The notes beneath the pieces were generated by a model, which saw only the letters and a program-made list of their open reading frames with translations, made no database searches and was not told the DNA's origin. The translations under genes and the position numbers were made by a program. Positions 1-8,697 of a stretch of DNA of 64,000 bases are shown one piece after another. The stretch comes from Anaerosolibacter carboniphilus (GTDB taxonomy: Bacteria; Bacillota; Clostridia; Peptostreptococcales; Thermotaleaceae), in NCBI RefSeq assembly GCF_014205875.1, contig NZ_JACHEN010000010.1:1-64000 (forward strand), written 5' to 3'. Each line of letters starts with the position of its first letter. The stretch's first letter is position 1.

Positions 1-51
1 TTTTATTTTTTTGATCCAAACGAAAAAATTATCAATTACTAGAAATTAAGA

Positions 52-82
52 AAACCACCAGATAGATAAAATCTGGTGGTTT
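52..82. terminator. Stem-loop, weak terminator candidate
   Basis: A perfect 12-bp stem (AAACCACCAGAT at 52-63, complement at 71-82) encloses a 7-nt loop. There is no real T-run beyond the TTT inside the stem, so termination is uncertain. It may end a gene to the left of the window. Confidence 0.45.
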
Positions 83-94
83 GTAATCAACCTC

Positions 95-121
95 AAGAGC
101 ATCGGTTGATGCTCTTCTTTT
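95..121 (+). terminator. Intrinsic terminator for a gene left of the window
   Basis: A 9-bp stem (AAGAGCATC 95-103, GATGCTCTT 108-116) with a GGTT loop is followed by CTTTT. It probably ends a rightward transcript that enters from outside the window. Confidence 0.6.
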
Positions 122-142
122 CATGTATCGAGATGAGTAAAG

Positions 143-493
143 ATGCGACATAATCGTAGGGGCGTACATTATACGTTTGTATTCGTCGTATATGTGTCAA
201 CTTCTAGATCGTGTCATACTAAGCGCAGCGAAGTATCTAAAGGAACCTAACTACAGATCCTTCACTAGCGTTCAGGATGACAGTTGAGGGATATCTGTGG
301 TCTGCGGGCGAACACTGTTCGCCCCTACCAATGAGCACAGTATGCCGTAAGGATCGGCACCCTCTATCGTTTCGTGGTTTTGAATCCCTGTTTTTTTCGG
401 AACGCTGGGGGCATAGCTCCCTACAAAAAACATGATCTTCTGTGGTTTTGTAGGGTCGGACGACCCTGTCCGACCGATATTATTATGTCGCAT
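143..493 (-). mobile_element. Composite MITE-like inverted-repeat element, copy 1
   Basis: This 351-bp non-coding element is bounded by perfect 12-bp terminal inverted repeats (ATGCGACATAAT at 143-154, ATTATGTCGCAT at 482-493). Its reverse complement matches the element at 12926-13379 along most of its length. It is built from several palindromic modules: GGTCGGAC/GTCCGACC at 454-475, GGGCGAACA/TGTTCGCCC at 306-324, and a GTCATCCTGAAC-type inverted repeat around 208-285. No transposase is encoded. A 73-codon open frame on the minus strand resembles a frame in copy 2 only because the DNA is repeated. I see no clear target-site duplication. The rest of the 1-616 intergenic region holds two hairpins at the left edge and an AT-rich leader for the next gene. 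Confidence 0.7.
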
Positions 494-616
494 TTTTTTA
501 CAACTGTGTCCTTATTTATTCTACTATCTAATTCCCTCAACTTTTCCTAACATTTAGAATATTTGTACCCCCTCTAGAATAAGTATTATATAGATGAGAA
601 GAGAGGGGGATTCGGT

Positions 617-1090
617 ATGAAAGTAAAGCTAAATTTCAAATTAAAGGCACTCAATTGGAAAATCATAGCGATTATGGCTATGATTATAATGATTGTGTTT
701 GCTGGAATTTATACTGTAAAGTACTTTTTGAAGGATGATGCTGGTGTGCCTTTTGAAGTCCTAAGCGAGGAAGCAATTCCACAAAAGATACAGGAGATAT
801 TGCCAAGGTATAAGGCCCTGGAAAGAGCCCTTGCCTGCAAGATTGACGAGGAAATTTATGTCATTGTAACAAGAGGAGAAAAGCCTACAGGCGGATTTAC
901 CGTTGATATAGACCGGATTGAGAAGATAACAGAGGAAGAGAAAACAAAGCTGGTGGTATATGCACAGTTTGAAGATCCTCAACCAGGTGATGTGGTGACC
1001 CAGGTTGTTACATATCCCTATGTGGTAGCAAAAACAGAATTGAAAGCCTTACCTGATAAGATCGAGTTAAAGGTAAAATATGACGATTAA
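617..1090 (+). CDS. Membrane-anchored PrcB-domain protein
   Basis: This 157-aa protein has a short basic N-terminus, one hydrophobic segment at about residues 14-37 and an exported C-terminal domain. The segment EEIYVIVTRGEKPTGGFTVD at about residues 77-96 resembles the PrcB C-terminal domain, first described in the Treponema dentilisin complex and common in Clostridia as a small secreted domain. No enzymatic residues are apparent, so a role in binding or assisting cell-surface proteins is only inference. A GAGAGGGGGA ribosome site lies about 7 nt before the ATG. The gene stands alone between the repeat element and its own strong terminator. It and the LysM gene downstream are both cell-envelope genes, but each has its own transcription signals. 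Confidence 0.7.
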   Translation: MKVKLNFKLKALNWKIIAIMAMIIMIVFAGIYTVKYFLKDDAGVPFEVLSEEAIPQKIQEILPRYKALERALACKIDEEIYVIVTRGEKPTGGFTVDIDRIEKITEEEKTKLVVYAQFEDPQPGDVVTQVVTYPYVVAKTELKALPDKIELKVKYDD

Positions 1091-1095
1091 TACTG

Positions 1096-1127
1096 AAGCC
1101 TGCATCTAAGATAGATGCAGGCTTTTT
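1096..1127 (+). terminator. Intrinsic terminator after PrcB-domain gene
   Basis: An 11- to 12-bp stem (AAGCCTGCATCT, with complement AGATGCAGGC at 1113-1122) is followed by TTTTT. Confidence 0.85.
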
Positions 1128-1149
1128 CCATGATTTACATAGAAGGATA

Positions 1150-1190
1150 TGGCGAAATATGTCGAAAAAGTAATATAAGAACTATATAAT
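1150..1190 (+). promoter_or_regulatory. Candidate Spo0A-controlled promoter
   Basis: TGTCGAA at 1160-1166 exactly matches the Spo0A-box core, and TGGCGAA at 1150-1156 is a one-mismatch copy exactly 10 bp upstream. A TATAAT-type -10 at 1185-1190 places the boxes over the -35 position, which has no good -35 hexamer. That layout is typical of Spo0A-activated sigma-A promoters. The assignment is inference from motif and position. Confidence 0.45.
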
Positions 1191-1273
1191 TAGATAAAGT
1201 GCATATATTCAGAAAAGTGTGCAATTTATTCAAATCAAGACTTATGAAAAATATGACCTAAGGAGGACAACGG

Positions 1274-2500
1274 ATGATAAATTTGAAGAAACTGATTTTA
1301 TCAAGCACAATTGGATTGTCTATTTTTGCAGGCAGTATGGGCATGACCTATGGACAGGATACAATCTATAAAGTACAGGCAGGAGATACTTTCTGGATTA
1401 TTAGTCAAAAATATGGAATTACGATAGAGAGCTTGATGAGAGCAAACGATGCCACAGAAAAGACCGTTCTTTACGCGGGTCAAAGCATTATTATTCCTAC
1501 GGCAACAGCGGACAAGCTACATACCGTCCAATCAGGAGATACTTTTTGGATTATCAGTCAAAAATATGGGGTGGATATAAATCTTCTTATGAAGACAAAC
1601 AATGCAACCCAGAGTACGGTACTTAATGTTGGAGATAAAATTATCATACCTACGAATACTACAACAACAAACAACACTACGACAAGAACTGCTGTACAGG
1701 TAAAAACATATACGGTGCAGGCTGGGGACACTTATTGGATCATTAGCCAGAAGCTAGGAGTTGATATCAGAAAACTAATGGATTTCAATGGGCATACGGA
1801 AAAAACTGTTCTCTATACAGGGCAGCAAATCAAGATTCCGCCAGTCGAGACAACAGACACAACACAAACTTCTTCTTCGGCACCTACCCAAAATACTGAG
1901 TTAAAACCTTATATTACTTATACATCCTATACGGTACAAAAGGGCGATGATTTCTGGAAAATATCTTTGAAGTTCGGGATATCGATGTATGAGTTGATGA
2001 AGGTAAATAATATGAGTGAAGCAACCGTGCTGAATATTGGAGATCAATTGAAGATACCTGTTCATCATGTTCCTGTAAAACCAACTCCTGGGAGTCAATA
2101 TGGTGAATATCTTGATTGGTGGACAGAAGCCCAGTATGTGGTACCTATTGGAGCTCAGTATAAAATGACAGATTTTTATACGGGAAAGTCATGGAATATG
2201 AAGCGCACCATGGGAGCAAACCATGCGGATTGTGAACCAGTAACCAAGGCTGACGCAGAAGTCATGAAAAGTGTTTGGGATGGTGCCTATAGCTGGAAAA
2301 CAAGGCCTGTTATCGTTGAATACAATGGTCGAAAAATTGCTGCTTCTGCGGCTTCTATGCCCCATGATGTTCAAACGATTACAGACAACGAATTTGGGGG
2401 ACATATGGATGTTCATTTTGCCAACAGTACGCGACATAAGGATGGGGAGATCGATTGGGATCACCAGGCCAATATCAAGATTGCTGCGGGGATAAAATAA
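1274..2500 (+). CDS. Secreted four-LysM cell-wall-binding protein
   Basis: This 408-aa protein has a signal peptide (about residues 1-28, cut near the TYGQD stretch) and four LysM modules at about 32-76, 82-126, 143-187 and 216-260. The LysM motifs (VQAGDTFWIISQKYG and variants) are nearly identical, so they probably arose by internal duplication. LysM modules bind N-acetylglucosamine polymers such as peptidoglycan. The last ~130 residues form a separate domain rich in His and Asp: H377, D379, H381, H388, D394, D396 and H397 lie close together. I recognise this domain as recurrent in clostridial LysM proteins but cannot name a function; a metal-dependent wall hydrolase is possible. AAGGAGG lies about 8 nt before the ATG. 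The gene is monocistronic between two terminators and may be controlled by Spo0A. Confidence 0.85.
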   Translation: MINLKKLILSSTIGLSIFAGSMGMTYGQDTIYKVQAGDTFWIISQKYGITIESLMRANDATEKTVLYAGQSIIIPTATADKLHTVQSGDTFWIISQKYGVDINLLMKTNNATQSTVLNVGDKIIIPTNTTTTNNTTTRTAVQVKTYTVQAGDTYWIISQKLGVDIRKLMDFNGHTEKTVLYTGQQIKIPPVETTDTTQTSSSAPTQNTELKPYITYTSYTVQKGDDFWKISLKFGISMYELMKVNNMSEATVLNIGDQLKIPVHHVPVKPTPGSQYGEYLDWWTEAQYVVPIGAQYKMTDFYTGKSWNMKRTMGANHADCEPVTKADAEVMKSVWDGAYSWKTRPVIVEYNGRKIAASAASMPHDVQTITDNEFGGHMDVHFANSTRHKDGEIDWDHQANIKIAAGIK

Positions 2501-2506
2501 ACAAAG

Positions 2507-2553
2507 AAAAAAGCATCCTTCTGATTTTTAAAACTCAGAAGGATGCTTTTTTT
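2507..2553 (+). terminator. Strong intrinsic terminator after LysM gene
   Basis: The stem arm AAGCATCCTTCTGA pairs with TCAGAAGGATGC plus T-tract (2535-2553). Seven T residues follow the stem. Confidence 0.9.
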
Positions 2554-2577
2554 GTTTTTGCAAAACATAAAGTTTAT

Positions 2578-2606
2578 TGTTAGTCAATACATAAGAGGGT
2601 ATATAT
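2578..2606 (+). promoter_or_regulatory. Sigma-A-type promoter of the Lon-like gene
   Basis: TTGTTA (2578-2583) and TATATA (2601-2606) are separated by 17 bp, 32 nt before the start codon. Confidence 0.5.
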
Positions 2607-2637
2607 ATTTACAAACTAATGTAAGGAGGTTGAGGGA

Positions 2638-5082
2638 ATGATAAATAAGTGTAGACTTACAGTAGACAGATTAAAAAATAAGTGTGAAACGAATTGTTTT
2701 GATTTTAACACAACTGGCGATTTATACCCATTACAAGGTATTATCGGGCAAAAAAGGGCTGCAGAGGCATTAGAATTTGGGTTGGATATAAAAAAGAAGG
2801 GTTATAACATTTTTGTGTCGGGACAAAGTGGGACAGGTAGAAACAGCTATGCGTTATCCATCGTAGAAAGAAAAGCTGAGACAAAACAAGCGCCAGATGA
2901 TTGGGTATATGTGCATAATTTTAAAAATCCTGATAGCCCTATTGCTCTAAACTTAGGACCAGGCACGGGAAAAGTGTTTAAAAAAGAAATTGAAAACATG
3001 ATTACAAATCTTCAGAAAGAGGTTCCTCAGATATTCCAAAGCAGGGAATATGAAAATAAGAAAAGTGTATTATTGCAGCAATATGAGAAATATACACAGG
3101 ATATTATCGAAGGACTAAATAATTTGGCGAAAACCTTTGATTTTACATTTACGCAGACAGAACGAGGATTGATGAGTATCCCATTAAAAGAAGGGAAGCC
3201 CATGACCGAAGAGGAATATAGAGGCCTCGGACCTGACGAAATTGAGACATTGAGAAAAAAATCAAGCCAATTGAGCCTTGAGACCATCGATATATTCAAT
3301 AAACTACGGTCTTTGGAGGATGAGTTTAGAAAACGGGTAAAACAGTTGGATGAAAAAAGCGGATTGGATGTGGTAGACTTTCATATTAGCCAACTGATTG
3401 AAAAATTTGAAGGGCGGAAATGCGTAGAAGAATACCTGCGTCAGATGGAGGACGACATAGTTGAGCATATCGAGAAATTTAAATCAGGTGATAAGCCTGA
3501 TTTAAGCGGAAACCCATTTGCCATGTTTCAGATGCGCTCAACGGAGGCTTTCTTCGACCGTTATCAAGTAAATCTTTTCATTGATAATGGGGATAAAGAA
3601 GGTGCACCCCTTATCAATGAAACCAATCCCAGCTATCACAATTTGATTGGTGGTGTTGAATATAAGAATGAGTTAGGTGTCATGAAGACTGACTTCATGC
3701 AAATAAAGGCTGGGGCATTACATCGGGCCAATGGGGGATATTTGATTCTTCAAGCCAAGGACATTTTATCCAATGCTTTCGCGTGGACAGCTTTAAAAAG
3801 GGCGTTGAAGACAGGAGAAATCAATATTGAAGGCTTGGACAAGCAAATAGGTTATGTGATTACCACGTCTCTAAAGCCACAACCGATTCCTCTTGATATC
3901 AAGGTCGTGATCATTGGAGATCCATATACGTACTCTATACTGTATAGTTATGATGAAGAATTCAAAAAGCTATTTAAAATTATGGCTGATTTTGATATTG
4001 AAATGGATCGAAACAAAGAAAATATGTATAAAATGGCTCGTTTCATTGCTACCCATTGTGAAAAGGAAGGATTGAAGCATTTTGACAAGTCAGCGGTAGG
4101 GCGAGTTATTGAATACAGTTCTAGGTTGGCAGATAATCAAGAAAAGCTAAGTTCACGGTTCAATCAAGTGGTAGAAGTCCTTTATGAGGCAGATATGGTA
4201 GCAGAAGCCATGGGAGCAAACATTATCAGCCTTGAACATGTGGAAAAAGCTATTGAACAAAAAATATATCGCAACAACAAGTATGAAGAAAAAGTTCTGG
4301 AGATGTTTGAGGATGGTACGCTGCTTTTGGATGTAGAGGGAGAAAAGATAGGTGAAATCAATGGTCTAGCCGTAACTGGCACAGGGGAGTATTCCTTTGG
4401 CAAGCCAAGTAAAATCACAGTGACAACCTATAGGGGGAAAGCGGGTATCATCAATATTGAAAGGGAAATCAGAAGAAGTGGGAGTATTCATGATAAAGGT
4501 GTGTTGATTTTAAGTGGATATTTCGGATCAAAGTTTGCACAGAAAAGACCACTTTCTCTATCTGCAAACATTGTATTCGAGCAGTTGTACTCTGGTGTGG
4601 ATGGAGATAGTGCATCCAGTACCGAATTATACGGTCTTCTTTCAAGTCTTTCTGGGATACCTATCAAGCAATATATTGCAGTGACGGGTTCCGTAAACCA
4701 AAAGGGCGAAATTCAGCCTATTGGTGGTGTGAATGAGAAAATTGAAGGATTCTTCAAGGTATGCAAGTTGAAGGGATTGACAGGTAAACAGGGTGTAATG
4801 ATTCCACATCAAAATGTGAAGAATCTGATGTTAAATGATGAAGTGATTAAGGCTGTGGAAACAGGTATGTTTAACATCTATTCTATTCATACCATTGACG
4901 AAGGTATTGAAATACTCACAGATGTATCAGCTGGCATCAAGGATGAAAAAGGAAAGTATCCTGTTGGTACAATTTATGATTTGGTAGAGAAAAAGTTGGA
5001 AGAGTTCTCAAAAGATGTGGATGAAGATGAGCAAGAAGAAAAGAATAAATCTGAGAGTAAGAACAGCGAAAAGAAGGAATAA
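2638..5082 (+). CDS. Lon-like AAA+ protease (AAA_32/YcbZ type)
   Basis: This 814-aa protein belongs to the Lon-like group with an AAA_32 domain, not to classical LonA. The nucleotide-binding loop reads GQSGTGRN at residues 62-69, so the usual Walker Lys is replaced, which is common in this subfamily. A long helical insertion at about residues 110-280 follows. The C-terminal protease domain has the Ser-Lys dyad: S658 in GDSASS and K701 in GGVNEKIEGFF. The 43-residue spacing is the same as in E. coli Lon (S679/K722). It has no signal peptide, so it is cytosolic; the C-terminus is a highly charged tail. GGAGG lies 9 nt before the ATG. It is probably a single-gene transcript sharing a bidirectional terminator with the convergent cyclo-ligase gene. 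The substrate cannot be inferred. Confidence 0.88.
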   Translation: MINKCRLTVDRLKNKCETNCFDFNTTGDLYPLQGIIGQKRAAEALEFGLDIKKKGYNIFVSGQSGTGRNSYALSIVERKAETKQAPDDWVYVHNFKNPDSPIALNLGPGTGKVFKKEIENMITNLQKEVPQIFQSREYENKKSVLLQQYEKYTQDIIEGLNNLAKTFDFTFTQTERGLMSIPLKEGKPMTEEEYRGLGPDEIETLRKKSSQLSLETIDIFNKLRSLEDEFRKRVKQLDEKSGLDVVDFHISQLIEKFEGRKCVEEYLRQMEDDIVEHIEKFKSGDKPDLSGNPFAMFQMRSTEAFFDRYQVNLFIDNGDKEGAPLINETNPSYHNLIGGVEYKNELGVMKTDFMQIKAGALHRANGGYLILQAKDILSNAFAWTALKRALKTGEINIEGLDKQIGYVITTSLKPQPIPLDIKVVIIGDPYTYSILYSYDEEFKKLFKIMADFDIEMDRNKENMYKMARFIATHCEKEGLKHFDKSAVGRVIEYSSRLADNQEKLSSRFNQVVEVLYEADMVAEAMGANIISLEHVEKAIEQKIYRNNKYEEKVLEMFEDGTLLLDVEGEKIGEINGLAVTGTGEYSFGKPSKITVTTYRGKAGIINIEREIRRSGSIHDKGVLILSGYFGSKFAQKRPLSLSANIVFEQLYSGVDGDSASSTELYGLLSSLSGIPIKQYIAVTGSVNQKGEIQPIGGVNEKIEGFFKVCKLKGLTGKQGVMIPHQNVKNLMLNDEVIKAVETGMFNIYSIHTIDEGIEILTDVSAGIKDEKGKYPVGTIYDLVEKKLEEFSKDVDEDEQEEKNKSESKNSEKKE

Positions 5083-5089
5083 AGCGAAA

Positions 5090-5119
5090 AAATAGGGCAG
5101 GTTTAAACCTGCCCTATTT
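5090..5119. terminator. Bidirectional terminator, perfect 30-bp palindrome
   Basis: AAATAGGGCAGGTTT (5090-5104) is followed immediately by its exact reverse complement (5105-5119). It serves both convergent genes, and its right arm contains the stop codon of the minus-strand gene (5114-5116). Confidence 0.8.
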
Positions 5120-5683
5120 GCATGCAATGATACGGGTTTCCGTGATGATATAGTCTACTGGATGATCAAAGGGATCCATTGGAATTTCTTCCACGATTTG
5201 CAGATCAAAAGCTAGGGCGATGGAAGGAATTTTTTTATTTTGCTGACTGAAAAAACGATCATAATATCCTCCTCCATAACCAATGCGATAACCATGGGAA
5301 TCAAAGGCTACACCAGGAACAAGTATTAAGTCAAGACTGTTTGGATCGACGATGCGCATGGCATCCTGCTTGGGTTCTAAGATACCATAGTTCCCTGTTA
5401 TCAAGTCCTGGGCTGGATCAAGGAGCTGGGAAAATTGCATTTGTTTTGTTGAAGGAATACTGATGGGAACCATGACATTTTTTCCAACGGATAGAAAGTA
5501 TTGAATGATTTGATTGGTTTTTACTTCATTCCGAAAATCTACATATACTGATATATTTTTAGCTTCTTGTACCAAAAAAAATTTTTTAAGTTGTAAAAAA
5601 ATGTATGAGCTCTTATTTTCCACCTCTTCAGCCGTTAATGCTTTCCGGATGCTTAATTTTTCCTTACGAATTTGATCCTTCAT
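5114..5683 (-). CDS. 5-formyltetrahydrofolate cyclo-ligase
   Basis: This 189-aa protein has the normal length for the MTHFS/YgfA family, which converts 5-formyl-THF to 5,10-methenyl-THF using ATP in the cytosol. Two diagnostic parts are visible: the basic N-terminal helix with IRKALTAEEV and the C-terminal LVPGVAFDSHGYRIGYGGGYYDRFF signature at about residues 129-153, which forms the nucleotide and folate site. It reads leftward, convergent with the Lon-like gene and divergent from ftsE. AGGGAT precedes the ATG. In anaerobes this enzyme recycles a storage or inhibitory folate into the one-carbon pool. No other folate gene is nearby. Confidence 0.93.
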   Translation of the reverse strand: MKDQIRKEKLSIRKALTAEEVENKSSYIFLQLKKFFLVQEAKNISVYVDFRNEVKTNQIIQYFLSVGKNVMVPISIPSTKQMQFSQLLDPAQDLITGNYGILEPKQDAMRIVDPNSLDLILVPGVAFDSHGYRIGYGGGYYDRFFSQQNKKIPSIALAFDLQIVEEIPMDPFDHPVDYIITETRIIACK

Positions 5684-5920
5684 TTTTATCCCTCCAGGGT
5701 ATGCGTAGTTTTCTATTTAGCCAAACAAAAGATGCCGAATAATGGTAATGTATAACTATTTGGAAATTCTTAGATTCATTATATAATAGAATACGAGGAA
5801 AGATGTAGAAAAATTTGTTTCTTCACAGATTCCTCACAAAGAACTATGAATTTCGTGGTAAAATGATAGAGGAAAATAAATGAATATGTAGAATTGTAAA
5901 TTATAGTAGGAGATGGTGAA

Positions 5921-6607
5921 ATGATAGAACTCTTGAATGTGACAAAGCAGTATGGAAATGGTACAACCGCCCTTTCCAATATTAATATAAAAATCGACAA
6001 AGGTGATTTTGTTTTTCTTGTAGGACCCAGTGGAGCTGGAAAATCCACTTTTATTAAGATGCTGCTCAAGGAGGTAGATCCTACGGAAGGGAAGATTATC
6101 ATTGATGGTGTAGAAGCCACGACCCTATCCAGAAGGAAGGTACCCCAACTGAGGAGAAAAATGGGTGTTGTCTTTCAGGATTTTCGCCTGCTTTCCAATA
6201 AGACAGTCTATGAGAACGTGGCTTTTGCTATGGAAATCATAGAGGCTCATCCTAAAGAAATTAGAAGACAGGTACCTATGATCCTTAGCATGGTGGGTCT
6301 AAGTGAAAAATCAAAAATGTACCCTGAACAACTTTCAGGTGGAGAACAGCAAAGGGTATCGATAGCTCGTGCTATTGTAAATAATCCAGCCGTTTTGATA
6401 GCGGACGAGCCTACAGGGAACCTGGACCCTGAAACGGCTTGGGAAATTATGAAATTGATCAAACAGATTAATCGAAGAGGAACAACTGTTGTCATGGCTA
6501 CCCATGCAAAAGAAATTGTAGATGTAATGCAGCAACGAGTGATCGCACTGGAACAAGGAAGAGTCGTACGTGATGACAGGAAGGGTGTATACGGCTATGA
6601 GGATTAG
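5921..6607 (+). CDS. ftsE: Cell-division ATP-binding protein FtsE
   Basis: This 228-aa ABC ATPase has the Walker A motif GPSGAGKS at residues 35-42, the signature LSGGEQQRVSIARA and Walker B ADEPTGNLD. The early residues and short length are typical of FtsE, not of a nutrient importer ATPase. FtsE works with FtsX to couple cytoplasmic ATP hydrolysis to activation of extracellular peptidoglycan hydrolases. AGGAGATGGTGAA lies just before the ATG. The last codons overlap the likely ftsX start, and an M23 hydrolase follows, which gives the classic ftsE-ftsX-hydrolase set. The 237-bp upstream gap separates it from the divergent folate gene and holds its promoter, but I could not fix the -35/-10 with confidence. 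Confidence 0.95.
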   Translation: MIELLNVTKQYGNGTTALSNINIKIDKGDFVFLVGPSGAGKSTFIKMLLKEVDPTEGKIIIDGVEATTLSRRKVPQLRRKMGVVFQDFRLLSNKTVYENVAFAMEIIEAHPKEIRRQVPMILSMVGLSEKSKMYPEQLSGGEQQRVSIARAIVNNPAVLIADEPTGNLDPETAWEIMKLIKQINRRGTTVVMATHAKEIVDVMQQRVIALEQGRVVRDDRKGVYGYED

Positions 6608-7493
6608 GACAGTTTCATATATGATTCATCAGGGATTTAAGAGTATTTGGCGGAATCGGATGATGAGTGTCGCTTCCGTTGGGTCGGTAGCATCGGCCCT
6701 GGTAATTTTGGGGATCGTTTTTATGTTGGTATTAAATATCAATAGTTTGGCAGAGTCAGCCAAGGAACAATTTGATTCCGTCCAGGTATACTTAAAAGAC
6801 GAAGTAGATGGGGTAGGTATTGAAAAGATTGGGGCTGCAATTATTGCTTTGGAAGGCATTGAAGATATAGATTTTCTGTCCAAGGAAGAGGCATTAAACA
6901 ATATGAAAGAGCAATGGGGAGACCAGGGTTATTTGCTGGAAGGCCTTGAAACCAATCCTTTGCCGAATTCCTTTGTCATCAAGATGAAGGATGTTAGTTA
7001 TGCGGATGCTGTGGTGAAGGCACTTAAAAAACAAGATGGGATCGAAGAAGTAAAGTATTATAAGGATATTGTAGATAATCTCCTTAGAATCACCCATTTC
7101 ATCCGGTTGGTGGGAATAGGTCTGATCGCAATCTTGATAGGGATTTCCATGTTCATCATTGCAAACACCATCAAGCTAGCGGTAGCGGCCAGATACCGAG
7201 AAATCAATATTATGAAATATGTTGGAGCAACCAACTGGTTCATTCGATGGCCATTCCTTATTGAGGGTGTTGTATTAGGTTGTATAGGAGCATTAATTGC
7301 CTTAAGCGTTGTAGGGTATGGGTACAAAATAGCTTTTGATATGGTTACGCAAAAACTATATGTGATGCTGTCTGCCTATATGATTCCTTCAACAATTGCA
7401 GTTCAAAATTTAGCTGTTATTTTTGTCGTACTAGGGGCAGGAATTGGTGCCTTAGGAAGCATTTTTTCTATGAGAAAGTTCCTAAGGGTGTAG
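6597..7493 (+). CDS. ftsX: Cell-division permease-like protein FtsX
   Basis: This 298-aa protein has four membrane segments: one near the N-terminus, then an extracellular domain of about 110 residues, then three near the C-terminus, as in FtsX. The motif IHQGFKSIWRNRMMS near the start is characteristic. I chose the ATG at 6597 because the family starts with M-[KR]-I-R-T and AGGAAGG lies 12 nt upstream. An in-frame ATG at 6570 would add nine residues that are not family-like. The start lies inside ftsE (11-bp overlap), so the two are translationally coupled. FtsX carries no transport activity; it transmits FtsE conformational changes to a wall hydrolase, here probably the M23 protein encoded 27 bp downstream. 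Confidence 0.93.
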   Translation: MRIRTVSYMIHQGFKSIWRNRMMSVASVGSVASALVILGIVFMLVLNINSLAESAKEQFDSVQVYLKDEVDGVGIEKIGAAIIALEGIEDIDFLSKEEALNNMKEQWGDQGYLLEGLETNPLPNSFVIKMKDVSYADAVVKALKKQDGIEEVKYYKDIVDNLLRITHFIRLVGIGLIAILIGISMFIIANTIKLAVAARYREINIMKYVGATNWFIRWPFLIEGVVLGCIGALIALSVVGYGYKIAFDMVTQKLYVMLSAYMIPSTIAVQNLAVIFVVLGAGIGALGSIFSMRKFLRV

Positions 7494-7520
7494 AGGAAAG
7501 TTTTAAAGGGGGATGGAAGA

Positions 7521-8648
7521 ATGAAACAAAAACGTTATTTTGTATTTTTGGTGAGTATGCTATTGATTTTTACCTTTACATTACAGGGCTTTGCATCTGA
7601 CACAACCGGTGATCAAAAGAAGTTAAATCAGATCACCCAGCAGATTAAGAATTTCCAAAAAAAGATGACGGAGAATAAAAAGCAGGAAAAAAACCTAACT
7701 ACGCAAATCAAGACCTTGGATCAAAAGATAGATCAGACGGAACAGGAAATAGGAGATATTAGTACGCAGATTACCATGACAAAAGCTCAAATTGACAAAA
7801 CGAGAGCAGAGTTGAATGAAGCAGAAAATAAAATTGCTGGTAAAAAGAATGTCTTGAATGCTAGGCTAAGAGTTATGTATAAAAATGGAAACGTGGGCTA
7901 TGCTGAAGTGCTATTGGCATCAGCCAATATTGTGGATTTTTTTTCAAAGCTGGATATGGTGCAAAAGGTAATTGATCATGATACTGGACTGCTGAAATAT
8001 ATGAAGGAACAGCGAGAAGCTATTGACGCCAAGAAAAAGAAGTTGGAAGCCTATGAAGGACAAATGGTTTCTATGAAAAATAAGATGGAAGTGAAACAGG
8101 ATGAGCTGGAGTTGAGCAGGGGACAAGCTGCCAAAGCCAAGGAGCAGGTTCAGAAAGACAACGTAGCTCTGGAAAAGCAAATTGATGACTTAAATCAGTA
8201 TGCACAAAAAATTGCAGATGAGATTAGAAGAAAGCAATCTAAGGGAGAATATACTGGAGGTCAAATGGCTTGGCCAGCTCCAGGGTACACTAGGATCACA
8301 TCGCCTTTCGGATATAGAATTCATCCTATTTTGAAGACAAAGAAGCTGCACACGGGTATTGATATAGGTATTCCATTGGGTAAAGACGTTGTGGCTGCTG
8401 GGGATGGAACCGTAATTCATTCCGATTGGCTGGGGGGATATGGAAAAGTTATCATGATTGACCATGGAGGCGGTATTGTTACACTCTATGCCCATAATTC
8501 AAGCTTAGTTGCAAAAGATGGGGCGAAAGTGAAAAGAGGCCAGGTTATTTCGAAGGCGGGAAGTACAGGATTATCCACTGGTCCTCACCTTCACTTTGAG
8601 GTAAGGAAAAATGGAGATTATGTGGATCCAATTCCTTGGGTAAAATAA
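7521..8648 (+). CDS. Secreted coiled-coil M23 peptidase (EnvC/PcsB-like)
   Basis: This 375-aa protein has a signal peptide (about 1-25, ending LQGFASD), a long Lys/Glu/Gln-rich coiled coil (about 30-235) and a C-terminal M23/LytM domain. The zinc ligands are H277 and D281 in HTGIDIG and H358 in HLHFE, with H356 as a catalytic histidine, so it should be an active glycyl or D-Ala endopeptidase. The architecture matches EnvC and other FtsX-activated hydrolases: the coiled coil docks on the FtsX extracellular domain. Its position right after ftsEX supports this. GGGGGATGGAAG precedes the ATG. A hairpin terminator closes the ftsEX operon right after the gene. Confidence 0.92.
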   Translation: MKQKRYFVFLVSMLLIFTFTLQGFASDTTGDQKKLNQITQQIKNFQKKMTENKKQEKNLTTQIKTLDQKIDQTEQEIGDISTQITMTKAQIDKTRAELNEAENKIAGKKNVLNARLRVMYKNGNVGYAEVLLASANIVDFFSKLDMVQKVIDHDTGLLKYMKEQREAIDAKKKKLEAYEGQMVSMKNKMEVKQDELELSRGQAAKAKEQVQKDNVALEKQIDDLNQYAQKIADEIRRKQSKGEYTGGQMAWPAPGYTRITSPFGYRIHPILKTKKLHTGIDIGIPLGKDVVAAGDGTVIHSDWLGGYGKVIMIDHGGGIVTLYAHNSSLVAKDGAKVKRGQVISKAGSTGLSTGPHLHFEVRKNGDYVDPIPWVK

Positions 8649-8657
8649 AGATAATGT

Positions 8658-8697
8658 GAAAGTCATATACTAAATAAGTATATGACTTTCTTGTTAT
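8658..8697 (+). terminator. Terminator of the ftsEX operon
   Basis: A perfect 14-bp stem (GAAAGTCATATACT 8658-8671, complement 8677-8690) with a 5-nt loop is followed by TTGTTAT. The T-run is imperfect. Confidence 0.65.

Noticed and set aside
272..493. A 73-codon open frame similar in sequence to a 66-codon frame at 12926-13126
   Set aside because: The similarity comes from the shared repeat element DNA. The frames lack ribosome sites, contain palindromic modules and end at unrelated points, so they are not supported as genes.
6570..6596. Upstream in-frame ATG for ftsX
   Set aside because: It would add nine residues not seen in the family and has no better ribosome site than the ATG at 6597.
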